From Streptomyces sp. Tu6071 (lineage in GTDB: Bacteria > Actinomycetota > Actinomycetes > Streptomycetales > Streptomycetaceae), in the NCBI RefSeq assembly GCF_000213055.1, contig NZ_CM001165.1:3197945-3261944 (forward strand): a stretch of DNA of 64,000 nucleotides, read 5' to 3'. The position numbers and the translations under genes are program-made. Positions 56,408-64,000 of the stretch are shown in pieces; positions within the stretch are counted from its first letter, which is position 1, and each line of letters begins with the position of its first letter. Below the pieces are notes generated by a model that saw nothing but the letters and a program-made list of their open reading frames with translations, was not told the origin of the DNA and did no database searches.

Positions 56408-57436
56408 TCAGGGGGTACGGAGCTGGGCGAGGCGGTCCACGACGGCGCCCACGAGCGCGGGCGGGAGCAGCCCGGGGCCGCGGGCGCGCACGTAGTCGGC
56501 GAAGGTCTCGGCCGTCCCGTACGCCGGGGTGAAGCCGAGGTCCTCGCGGAGCCGGTCGGTGGCCACGACCCTGCCGTGGGTGAGCATCCGCCACTGTTCG
56601 GGCGAGAAGTCCCCGAGCCCCGCGCCGCGCAGCGCGGCACCCGCCCAGCGCGCGACGGGCGGCAGCAGCGCCACCGTGGGCCGCCCGAGCCGCCGCGCGC
56701 ACTGCGAGAGCAGCAGCACCCCCTCGCCCGCGACGTTGTACGTGCCGTTGCCGCGCGCCGAAGCGCTCTCGGGCAGGCAGGCGAGGAGCCGCAGGACCGC
56801 GAGCGCGTCGTCCTCGTGAACGAACTGGAGCCGGGGATCGTGCCCGAGCACGGTCGGCAGCACGGGCAGCGCGAAGTAGGCGGCGAAAGGCGATTCGGCG
56901 CCGGGGCCGAGGATGCCCGCGAAGCGGAGCACGCCGACCGCGACATCGGGGCGGCGCCGGGCGAAGCCCCGTACGTAGTTCTCGACTTCGCCGACGTCCT
57001 TCGCGAAGCCGCTGTGCGGCGGGGCGTGGTGCGGACCCGCCTCGTCGACGACGGCGGGATCGCGGGCGGCCGAACCGTACACGGCGGTCGAGGACTTCAC
57101 GACGAGGCGGCGCACCCACCGGGACTTCTGGCAGGCGCCGAGGAGCTGGAGGCTCCCGATGACGTTGGTCTCCTTGACGCCGGCGCGCGGCACCCCGGGC
57201 GCCGTCCCGGTCACGTCGAGGTGCACGACGGTGTCGACGGCGTGCTCGGCGAGCACCCGCGCGATGACGGGCTGCCGCAGGTCGGCGCGGACGAACTGCG
57301 CCCGCCCGAGCGGCTGCGCGGGCGCGGCGGCGTCCACCGCGACGACCCGGTCCACCGCCGGGTCCTCCTGCACGGCCCGTACGAACCGCGCCCCGAGCCT
57401 GCGCCCGGCCCCCGTCACCAGCACGACACTGCCCAC
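56408..57436 (-). CDS. NAD-dependent epimerase/dehydratase-family protein
   Basis: A 342-residue extended-SDR protein. The cofactor motif is VGSVVLVTGAGRRLGARFVRAV (GxxGxxG-like GAGRRLG), and VKETNVIGSLQLLGACQKS and VKSSTAVYGSAARDPAVVDEA follow. The usual YxxxK is not intact: HSGFAKDVGEVENYV takes its place, with FAKD keeping the Lys but not the Tyr. It may therefore bind NAD(P) without classical dehydrogenation. The start GTG 57436 gives the expected VTG close to the N-terminus; the frame continues back to 57478. It lies 29 bp before the acyltransferase gene, so a shared lipid or glycan role is likely. Confidence 0.85.
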   Translation of the reverse strand: MGSVVLVTGAGRRLGARFVRAVQEDPAVDRVVAVDAAAPAQPLGRAQFVRADLRQPVIARVLAEHAVDTVVHLDVTGTAPGVPRAGVKETNVIGSLQLLGACQKSRWVRRLVVKSSTAVYGSAARDPAVVDEAGPHHAPPHSGFAKDVGEVENYVRGFARRRPDVAVGVLRFAGILGPGAESPFAAYFALPVLPTVLGHDPRLQFVHEDDALAVLRLLACLPESASARGNGTYNVAGEGVLLLSQCARRLGRPTVALLPPVARWAGAALRGAGLGDFSPEQWRMLTHGRVVATDRLREDLGFTPAYGTAETFADYVRARGPGLLPPALVGAVVDRLAQLRTP

Positions 57437-57584
57437 GCGATCCGCCGCCCTTCCGTGGCGTACGCCGATGGGGCCCACGGTAGCGGGCGGGGGGCCCGGG
57501 GCGGGGAGCGGTCTCGGCCCGTACCGCCGCGGAACGGGAGCGGTCTCAGCCCCGTGCCGTCGCGGACCGGCTCGCGTAAAGAAC

Positions 57585-57623
57585 CGCGGCCCTCCCCCGG
57601 TGGTGACCGGGGGAGGGCCGCGG
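57585..57623 (-). terminator. Hairpin terminator after the bS22 gene
   Basis: A perfect 16-bp stem (CCGCGGCCCTCCCCCG pairing with 57608-57623), 7-base loop, 29 bp after the stop of the small ribosomal gene on the minus strand. Confidence 0.85.
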
Positions 57624-57652
57624 TGGAGCGCCCCGCTCTCGCGGGGAAGGGC

Positions 57653-57751
57653 TCACTTCTTGTTACGACGCTGGACGCGCGTACGCTTCAGCAGCTTGCG
57701 GTGCTTCTTCTTGGCCATCCGCTTGCGCCGCTTCTTGATGACAGAGCCCAC
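57653..57751 (-). CDS. Small ribosomal subunit protein bS22 (AURKAIP1/COX24 domain)
   Basis: A 32-residue, extremely basic protein: [12 protein letters not shown], then [20 protein letters not shown]. It is nearly identical to the mycobacterial protein found in the 30S subunit near the decoding centre (bS22). GTG 57751 is preceded by GCGAGGG at the right distance, and the stop is TGA. The gene is too short for most automatic calls. A hairpin sits in its leader (57779-57797) and a strong terminator follows, so it is its own transcription unit. Confidence 0.93.
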   Translation of the reverse strand: MGSVIKKRRKRMAKKKHRKLLKRTRVQRRNKK

Positions 57752-57778
57752 AACAACCCTCGCTCACTACTCGGAACA

Positions 57779-57797
57779 CCCCCGCAACTGGCGGGGG
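57779..57797 (-). promoter_or_regulatory. Hairpin in the bS22 leader
   Basis: A 7-bp stem CCCCCGC/GCGGGGG with a 5-base loop, 27 bp before the GTG of the bS22 gene. It may stabilise the mRNA or regulate it; a terminator for an upstream unit is also possible. Confidence 0.4.
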
Positions 57798-57938
57798 CAC
57801 TTGGTGCGGGGCTGCATGGGCCCACACGACCTACGTCGGCCCAGCCTACCCGCCACCCGCTCCGAGCCCTAAATCGAGGGCGACCCCCCTGCCCGGGACC
57901 CGGCTGAGCACCGGTTCCCGGGCGGGCGGGCAGCCGGC

Positions 57939-58151
57939 TCAGGCGGTCTCCACCCCCACGTAGGACTCGCGGAGGTACTCGTGCACCGCCTGCTCGGGGA
58001 CCCGGAAGGACCTTCCGACCCGGATGGCGGGCAGATGACCGCTGTGCACCAGGCGGTACACGGTCATCTTCGACACTCGCATCACCGAGGCGACCTCGGC
58101 GACGGTCAGGAACTGGACCTCGTTGAGAGGACGCTCGTCAGCAGTGGCCAT
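57939..58151 (-). CDS. bdtA: Small BldC-like excisionase/MerR-type DNA-binding protein, probably BdtA
   Basis: A 70-residue protein that is nearly all one winged helix-turn-helix: LTVAEVASVMRVSKMTVYRLVHSGHLPAIRVGRSFRVPEQAVHEYLRE, the excisionase/BldC type pattern (helix-turn-helix followed by a wing with GRSFRVP). It is not BldC itself, which lies elsewhere in Streptomyces. Position just after bldN and the epimerase fits SCO3328, the BldD target bdtA; the name comes from memory of gene order. The start ATG 58151 follows AGGTG. Its long upstream region points to complex control. Confidence 0.85.
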   Translation of the reverse strand: MATADERPLNEVQFLTVAEVASVMRVSKMTVYRLVHSGHLPAIRVGRSFRVPEQAVHEYLRESYVGVETA

Positions 58152-58761
58152 CACTACACCTGTACCTTCCGCTCGGACGCGCACCGGCTTCCCCTCCGGT
58201 GACTCCTCGTCGCTGAGCGCTCACTCCCCAGATTAGGGGCGGGTGATGCGAGTGGGGAAGAGGAGCAGGCATCCTCTGTTTACCGTGACAGACACGCCGG
58301 ATTGAGTACATAACGAGTAATCGGCCGGTAGTACCCGGTCCGCACGGCACCACCAAGCGGAACGCGAAAAGCCACCCGCCCCTCCCCCGCACCGCAGCCA
58401 GGGCCGGGCCACGCGCGCCCCCCTGCTCCGCCGCCCCACGACGGAGCTGACCTGCACCGCGACCCCGCCCCTCCCGCCGCGCACCGCCACGGCTCCCGTC
58501 TCGTCCGCCCCCCGTGAGCCGGTCCGTCCCAGGAGGCCCCGGCGGGGGGCTCACGCCCGGCTCGCGCCCGGCGCGGGATGAGGGCGCCGAAGGGCCGGGG
58601 AGAAGCGGGAAAACGTAGGCGACGGGGGGCTGCGTAGCGGGAAGCGGGTCGTTTTGTCGACACATCGGTGCGCGGGCGTGGGGAGGCGGGTGGGGCGGAG
58701 TGGCCAGCGGGGGATCGGGCGTTGGGCGTAGGAGTTGTGCGCCGGAGGGCCGTTCCGGGCC
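58152..58761. other. Long regulatory spacer upstream of the BdtA-like gene
   Basis: 610 bp with no gene. It contains AGTGAGCGCTCAGC (58212-58225 in minus-strand reading), a palindrome around TGAGCGCTCA resembling older descriptions of BldD sites, and an AT-rich patch with GAGTACATAACGAGTAATC (about 58303-58321). The remainder is GC-rich and featureless; open frames in it lack start signals. Confidence 0.5.
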
Positions 58762-59934
58762 TTACGGAAGCAGTCCCCGCAAGGGGAAGACGGACTTCCG
58801 CGTCGCGATGATCGCCTGATCGATGCGGTCCGCCGGGTCGTAGCCCTCCTCCCACGGCTGCCACCGCACGGGCCAGCGGCCGTCCGTCATCCGGTACGGC
58901 GCCTGCTGCCGTGTCGCGGCGTACACCTGCTGCCGCCACGCCTCCGGTACGGCCGCGAGCGGTTCGACGGGCCGGTGCGCGGCGATCGCGGTGAGGTGCG
59001 TCCACGAGCGGGGCACGACGTCGGCGACCGCGTAGCCACCGCCGCCGAGCGCGAGCCAGCGTCCCCCCGCGTACGTGTGCGCGAGGTCGTGGCACGCGGA
59101 CTGCACGGCGCGCTGCGCGTCGAGCGAGACGGCGAGGTGCGCGAGCGGGTCCTCGAAGTGGGTGTCGGTGCCGTGCTGGGTGACGAGGAACTGCGGGTCG
59201 AAGCCCGCGAGCAGTTCGGGCACGACGGCGTGGAAGGCGCGCAGCCAGCCCGCGTCCCCGGTCCCGGCGGGCAGCGGGAGATTCGCCGCCGTACCCTCCG
59301 CGTCCTCGGCGCCCGTCTCCTGCGGCCAGCCGGAGTTCGGGAAGAGGGTCCGCGGGTGCTCGTGGACGGAGATGGTGAGGACGCGGGGATCGGACCAGAA
59401 GGCGGCCTCGACGCCGTCCCCGTGGTGCACGTCGGTGTCGACGTACGCGACCCGCTCGGCGCCCAGTTCGAGCAGCCGCGCGACGGCGAGCGCCGCGTCG
59501 TTGTAGACGCAGAACCCGGAGGCGGCGGCGGGCATCGCGTGGTGCAGGCCGCCGGTGAAGTTCACGGCGTGCGCGGTGTCCCCGCGCCACAGTGCCTCGG
59601 CGGCGGCCACGGACTGCCCGGCGATGAGCGCGGACACCTCGTGCATCCCGGCGAACGCCCAGTCGTCGACGGTGCCGAGCCCGTACCGTTGGTCGGCGTG
59701 CTCCGGGTCGGCGGACGCGGCCTTCACCGCCGCGATGTAGTCCTCGCGGTGGACGAGCCGCAGCGTCGACTCCCCCGCGGGCGGCGCCGCGACGACCTTG
59801 AGCGCGGCGTCGACACCGAGACCCGCGACGAGCTTGCGGGTCAGGTCGAGCCGTACGGGGTCCATCGGGTGACCGTCGCCGAAGTCGTACGCGGTGACGC
59901 CGTCATCCCACATCAAGTGCGCGAGGCCGCTCAT
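58762..59934 (-). CDS. AcuC-like histone deacetylase-superfamily enzyme
   Basis: A 390-residue zinc-dependent deacetylase. It shows LVHREDYIAAVKAA, GGLHHAMPAAASGFCVYND (the catalytic HH pair), VAYVDTDVHHGDGVEAAFWSD (DxHHGDG, with zinc-binding Asp and His), VTQHGTDTHFEDPLAHL (third zinc Asp) and LGGGGYAVADVVPRSW. Members of this clade include AcuC and acetylpolyamine amidohydrolases; AcuC activates acetyl-CoA synthetase by deacetylation. The start ATG 59934 overlaps the end of the MFS gene by 32 bp; a GTG at 59943 is also in frame. Confidence 0.92.
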   Translation of the reverse strand: MSGLAHLMWDDGVTAYDFGDGHPMDPVRLDLTRKLVAGLGVDAALKVVAAPPAGESTLRLVHREDYIAAVKAASADPEHADQRYGLGTVDDWAFAGMHEVSALIAGQSVAAAEALWRGDTAHAVNFTGGLHHAMPAAASGFCVYNDAALAVARLLELGAERVAYVDTDVHHGDGVEAAFWSDPRVLTISVHEHPRTLFPNSGWPQETGAEDAEGTAANLPLPAGTGDAGWLRAFHAVVPELLAGFDPQFLVTQHGTDTHFEDPLAHLAVSLDAQRAVQSACHDLAHTYAGGRWLALGGGGYAVADVVPRSWTHLTAIAAHRPVEPLAAVPEAWRQQVYAATRQQAPYRMTDGRWPVRWQPWEEGYDPADRIDQAIIATRKSVFPLRGLLP

Positions 59935-61123
59935 GCCCGTCACCGTACCGGGCGGGCGCGGGCGCGAAGGAACGCGCGTACCCCAGCGTGAGGAGGACGA
60001 GGACGAGCGGCACGATCATCGCGCCCCGGTAGTTCCAGGTGTCGCCGAGCGCCCCGACGAGCGGGGAGCCGACGAGGAATCCGACGTAGTTGAAGATGTT
60101 GAGCCGCGCGACGGCCGCGTCCGAGGCGTGCGGGAACATCCGCCCGGCGGCGGCGAAGGTCTGCGGTACGAGGACGCACAACCCGAGCCCGAGGAGCGTG
60201 AACCCCAGCATTCCGACCCAGGCGCCGGGCGCGAGCGCCACGACCCCGAAGCCGGTCGCGGCGAGCACGGCACCGGCCCGGACGACCACGACGGGCCCGA
60301 AGCGCCGCACCCCGAAGTCCCCGAGCCCCCGGCCGATGAGCGTCGTGACCATGTACACGTTGTAGGGGACGGTCGAGAGCTGCTCCGAGCTGCCGAGGAC
60401 GTCCTGGAGATACTTGGCGCTCCAGTTGGAGACCGTCGAGTCGCCGATGTACGCGAAGGTCATGACGAGGCAGAGCGGGAGGAGCATCCGGAAGACGACA
60501 CCGGAGCCCTGCGCCCGCTCCTGGTCCTGCGGCGGGGGAGTCCCCTTGCGCGCGTCCGCGTACCACCGGCTGCCGATGAGGGCGGCGGGGACGGTGACGG
60601 CGACGAGCGGGAGGTACGAGACGCCGAGCGAGAGGTGCCAGTGCGCGCCGGCCCAGGCGAGCGAGGCGCCGAGGATGCCGCCGAGGCTGTAGACGGCGTG
60701 GAAGCCGAGCATGATGCTGCGGCCGTAGGCCCGCTGGAGGCTGACGCCGAGCATGTTCATCGAGGCGTCGAGCGCGCCGACGCCGAGCCCGAAGACGGCG
60801 AGGACGAGGGCGAGGACCACCATGCCGTCGCCGTAGCCGACGCCGAGGAGGGCGAGCAGCGCGAGGGGCTGCGACCAGCGCAGCACCTGGCTGGGCCGCA
60901 CCCGCTTGACCAGCTGTTCGGTGACGACGCTCCCGGCCCCGGCGAGCACGGGGACCGCGGCGAGGAAGACGGGCAGGAGCCCGTCGGATATCCCGTACCT
61001 GTCCTGGACGGCGGGGATACGGGTGACGAGCAGCGCGAAGGCCGCGCCCTGCACGAAGAAGCTCAGGGCGAGCGCGACTCTGCCGTGCCGGAGGCGTGCG
61101 TCGATGGTGGCGGGAGCGGTCAT
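59903..61123 (-). CDS. MFS transporter
   Basis: A 406-residue, 12-TM major facilitator of the YbjJ/FucP-like type. It has RLRHGRVALALSFFVQGAAFALLVTRIPAVQDRYGISDG at the start, VFGLGVGALDASMNMLGVSLQRAYGRSIMLGFHAVYSLGGILGASLAW (DASMN.LGVxLQ and F.a.YSLGG are diagnostic of this group), and GRGLGDFGVRRFGPVVVVRAGAVLA. Substrates of the group are unknown or sugars. ATG 61123. The gene follows the HAD gene by 41 bp and overlaps AcuC, so the three form an operon. Confidence 0.9.
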   Translation of the reverse strand: MTAPATIDARLRHGRVALALSFFVQGAAFALLVTRIPAVQDRYGISDGLLPVFLAAVPVLAGAGSVVTEQLVKRVRPSQVLRWSQPLALLALLGVGYGDGMVVLALVLAVFGLGVGALDASMNMLGVSLQRAYGRSIMLGFHAVYSLGGILGASLAWAGAHWHLSLGVSYLPLVAVTVPAALIGSRWYADARKGTPPPQDQERAQGSGVVFRMLLPLCLVMTFAYIGDSTVSNWSAKYLQDVLGSSEQLSTVPYNVYMVTTLIGRGLGDFGVRRFGPVVVVRAGAVLAATGFGVVALAPGAWVGMLGFTLLGLGLCVLVPQTFAAAGRMFPHASDAAVARLNIFNYVGFLVGSPLVGALGDTWNYRGAMIVPLVLVLLTLGYARSFAPAPARYGDGHERPRALDVG

Positions 61124-61164
61124 GGCGGGAGCGTAGGCGCCCTCGCTACCAGTCGGTAGGCCAA

Positions 61165-61809
61165 TCAGCTGAGCAAATCGGGGAGTTCGGCCATGCTCGC
61201 GAAACCGGCCGTGACGGGGCCGAGCCCGGCCGCCGGGGTCATGGCGGTAAATCCGTACACGTCCATCCCGGCGGCGCGGGCGGCCTGGACCCCGAGCGGG
61301 CTGTCCTCGACGACCGCGCACCGCTCCGGGGGCACCCCCATCACGTCGGCTGCGTGCAGGAAGAGGTCGGGTGCCGGCTTTCCGCGGCCGACGTCCTCGG
61401 CGCTGAAGACGCGGTCCTCGGGGAACCAGCGGTCGAGCCCTGTGACGCCGTGCCCGAAGCGGATGCGCTCGTGGCTGCCGGACGAGGCGACGCAGTACGG
61501 CGTCCCGCTCTCCTTCAGCCACGCGAGGACGTCGCCGATGCCGTCGACGGGCTTCAGCTCGCGCGCGAAGGCCGCGAAGACCCGTGCGTGGAAGTCGGTG
61601 TCGAAGCTCTCGGGGAGCCGCTGCCCGGTCCGTTCGAGGATGGTGTCGTGCACCCGGTGCAGGGCGCCGCCCATGTAGTCCCGGAGGGAGTCCTCGTACG
61701 TGGTGGGGTGGCCGAGTTCCGTGAGGTACGCGGCGAGCACCGTGTTGGACAGCGGCTCGCTGTCCACGAGAACGCCGTCGTTGTCGAAGATGACCAGGTC
61801 GTAGCGCAT
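61165..61809 (-). CDS. HAD-superfamily phosphatase (beta-phosphoglucomutase-like)
   Basis: A 214-residue HAD-IA hydrolase. It has the nucleophile motif DLVIFDNDGVLVDSEPLSN (DxDxV), a helical cap, CVASSGSHERI, the lysine in VGRGKPAPDLFLHAA, and VVEDSPLGVQAARAAGMDVYGF. This is the beta-phosphoglucomutase/phosphoglycolate-phosphatase layout; note DNDG where DxDG is required, so the enzyme should be active. ATG 61809 with a weak GGAG two bases before it. Only 44 bp separate it from the rRNA operon terminator, so its promoter must overlap that region or it relies on read-through. Confidence 0.9.
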   Translation of the reverse strand: MRYDLVIFDNDGVLVDSEPLSNTVLAAYLTELGHPTTYEDSLRDYMGGALHRVHDTILERTGQRLPESFDTDFHARVFAAFARELKPVDGIGDVLAWLKESGTPYCVASSGSHERIRFGHGVTGLDRWFPEDRVFSAEDVGRGKPAPDLFLHAADVMGVPPERCAVVEDSPLGVQAARAAGMDVYGFTAMTPAAGLGPVTAGFASMAELPDLLS

Positions 61810-61853
61810 GGCTCCGACAATAGCCCGGCCCGGAATACAGGGCCGTGAACGCG

Positions 61854-61888
61854 AAAAAGCCCCGCACCAAGTGAATGGTGCGGGGCTT
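61854..61888 (-). terminator. Rho-independent terminator of the rRNA operon
   Basis: On the minus strand a 13-bp perfect stem (AAGCCCCGCACCA / TGGTGCGGGGCTT) with a 6-base loop is followed by TTT, making a T-run of five with the stem end. It lies 15 bp past the 5S 3' end. Confidence 0.95.
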
Positions 61889-61903
61889 CCCCACAATAAT
61901 TGT

Positions 61904-62020
61904 TCGGCGGCGTCCTACTCTCCCACAAGGTCCCCCTTGCAGTACCATCGGCGCTACGCAGCTTAGCTTCCGGGTTCGGAATGTAACCGGGCGTTTCCCA
62001 CGCGCTATGACCACCGAAAC
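61904..62020 (-). rRNA. rrf: 5S ribosomal RNA
   Basis: On the minus strand the gene begins GTTTCGGTGGTCATAGCG, contains GAAACGCCCGGTTACATTCC and CCGAACCCGGAAGCTAAG, and ends GAGAGTAGGACGCCGCCGAAC. The 5' and 3' ends pair to form helix I. About 117 nt, the normal length. Confidence 0.97.
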
Positions 62021-62115
62021 ACTATAAAACCGTCAACCACCCCGCCACACCGCTAGTGCGGGGGCAGCATGTGATTGTTCGTGGTTTCAGAACCAACACA
62101 GTGGACGCGAGCAAC
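62021..62115 (-). other. 23S-5S internal spacer
   Basis: 95 bp between the 23S 3' end and the 5S 5' end, with no tRNA gene. It contains processing-type sequence only. Confidence 0.8.

Positions 62116-64000
<1,885 letters not shown>

Noticed and set aside
58212..58225. AGTGAGCGCTCAGC as a firm BldD site
   Set aside because: It does not fit the 15-bp consensus at several fixed positions; kept only as a weak palindrome, unlike the match before bldN.

Overview
The window is a high-GC actinobacterial chromosome segment, almost certainly Streptomyces. The signs are strong third-position GC bias, frequent GTG starts, a rex-hemA-hemC-hemD-hemB operon followed by glutaredoxin, a HAD phosphatase, bldN and rsbN in the order known from S. 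coelicolor (SCO3316-SCO3324), a class I lysyl-tRNA synthetase divergent from argS, a geosmin synthase, and a 5S/23S rRNA pair carrying the long insertion seen in actinobacterial 23S rRNA. The species cannot be fixed from the sequence.

Layout. 1-7.7 kb: an edge fragment, a small nucleotidyltransferase-fold/membrane protein pair, a cupin, a two-gene flavin operon (LLM oxidoreductase plus FMN reductase), a GNAT, a YnfA protein, an SDR with a small overlapping membrane protein, and the RNA ligase RtcB. 8-17.9 kb: two tandem DUF3558-type lipoproteins, a DUF2637 membrane protein, divergent lysS and argS, a phosphotransferase and a PLP aminotransferase. 18-21.8 kb: a PD-(D/E)XK protein, a 171-bp foldback MITE with CTAG target duplication, a membrane-anchored XRE protein and a DUF4232-like lipoprotein. 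21.9-26.2 kb: a family 2B encapsulin shell (EshA-like) divergent from a bifunctional geosmin synthase that has a long disordered tail, which is the most striking unit here. 26.7-31.8 kb: a DedA protein and a tandem pair of large paralogous proteins of unknown function with an N-terminal LQxxAGNxA motif and a hydrophobic hairpin. 32-38.3 kb: an MFS exporter divergent from a TetR regulator with two matching operators, then cupin/zinc ribbon, VOC, DinB, sirtuin, kinase-like and unknown proteins. 38.5-45 kb: a DUF1269-like protein, a BCCT transporter, a Tat-exported GH127 with a ricin-like lectin domain, a GNAT and a duplicated cysteine-rich protein. 45-51 kb: the heme operon under Rex. 51.3-58.2 kb: glutaredoxin, HAD, bldN/rsbN developmental control, an acyltransferase, an epimerase, the 32-residue ribosomal protein bS22 and a BldC-like MerR/excisionase-type regulator (probably bdtA). 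58.7-61.8 kb: AcuC-like deacetylase, MFS and HAD in one operon. 61.9-64 kb: rRNA operon end (5S complete, 23S cut by the window edge), on the minus strand.

How the genes work together. Rex senses NADH/NAD+ and has a near-perfect operator in front of its own operon, tying tetrapyrrole synthesis to redox state; four of the five genes overlap by 4 nt. bldN has a perfect match to the BldD box consensus upstream, and a BldN-type promoter sits between bldN and rsbN, so the sigma factor can drive its own anti-sigma factor. The encapsulin and geosmin synthase share a divergent promoter region and probably form a compartmentalised terpene synthase. Starts were chosen from ribosome binding sites, overlaps and remembered homologues. 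No search was run, so family names rest on motifs recognised by eye.
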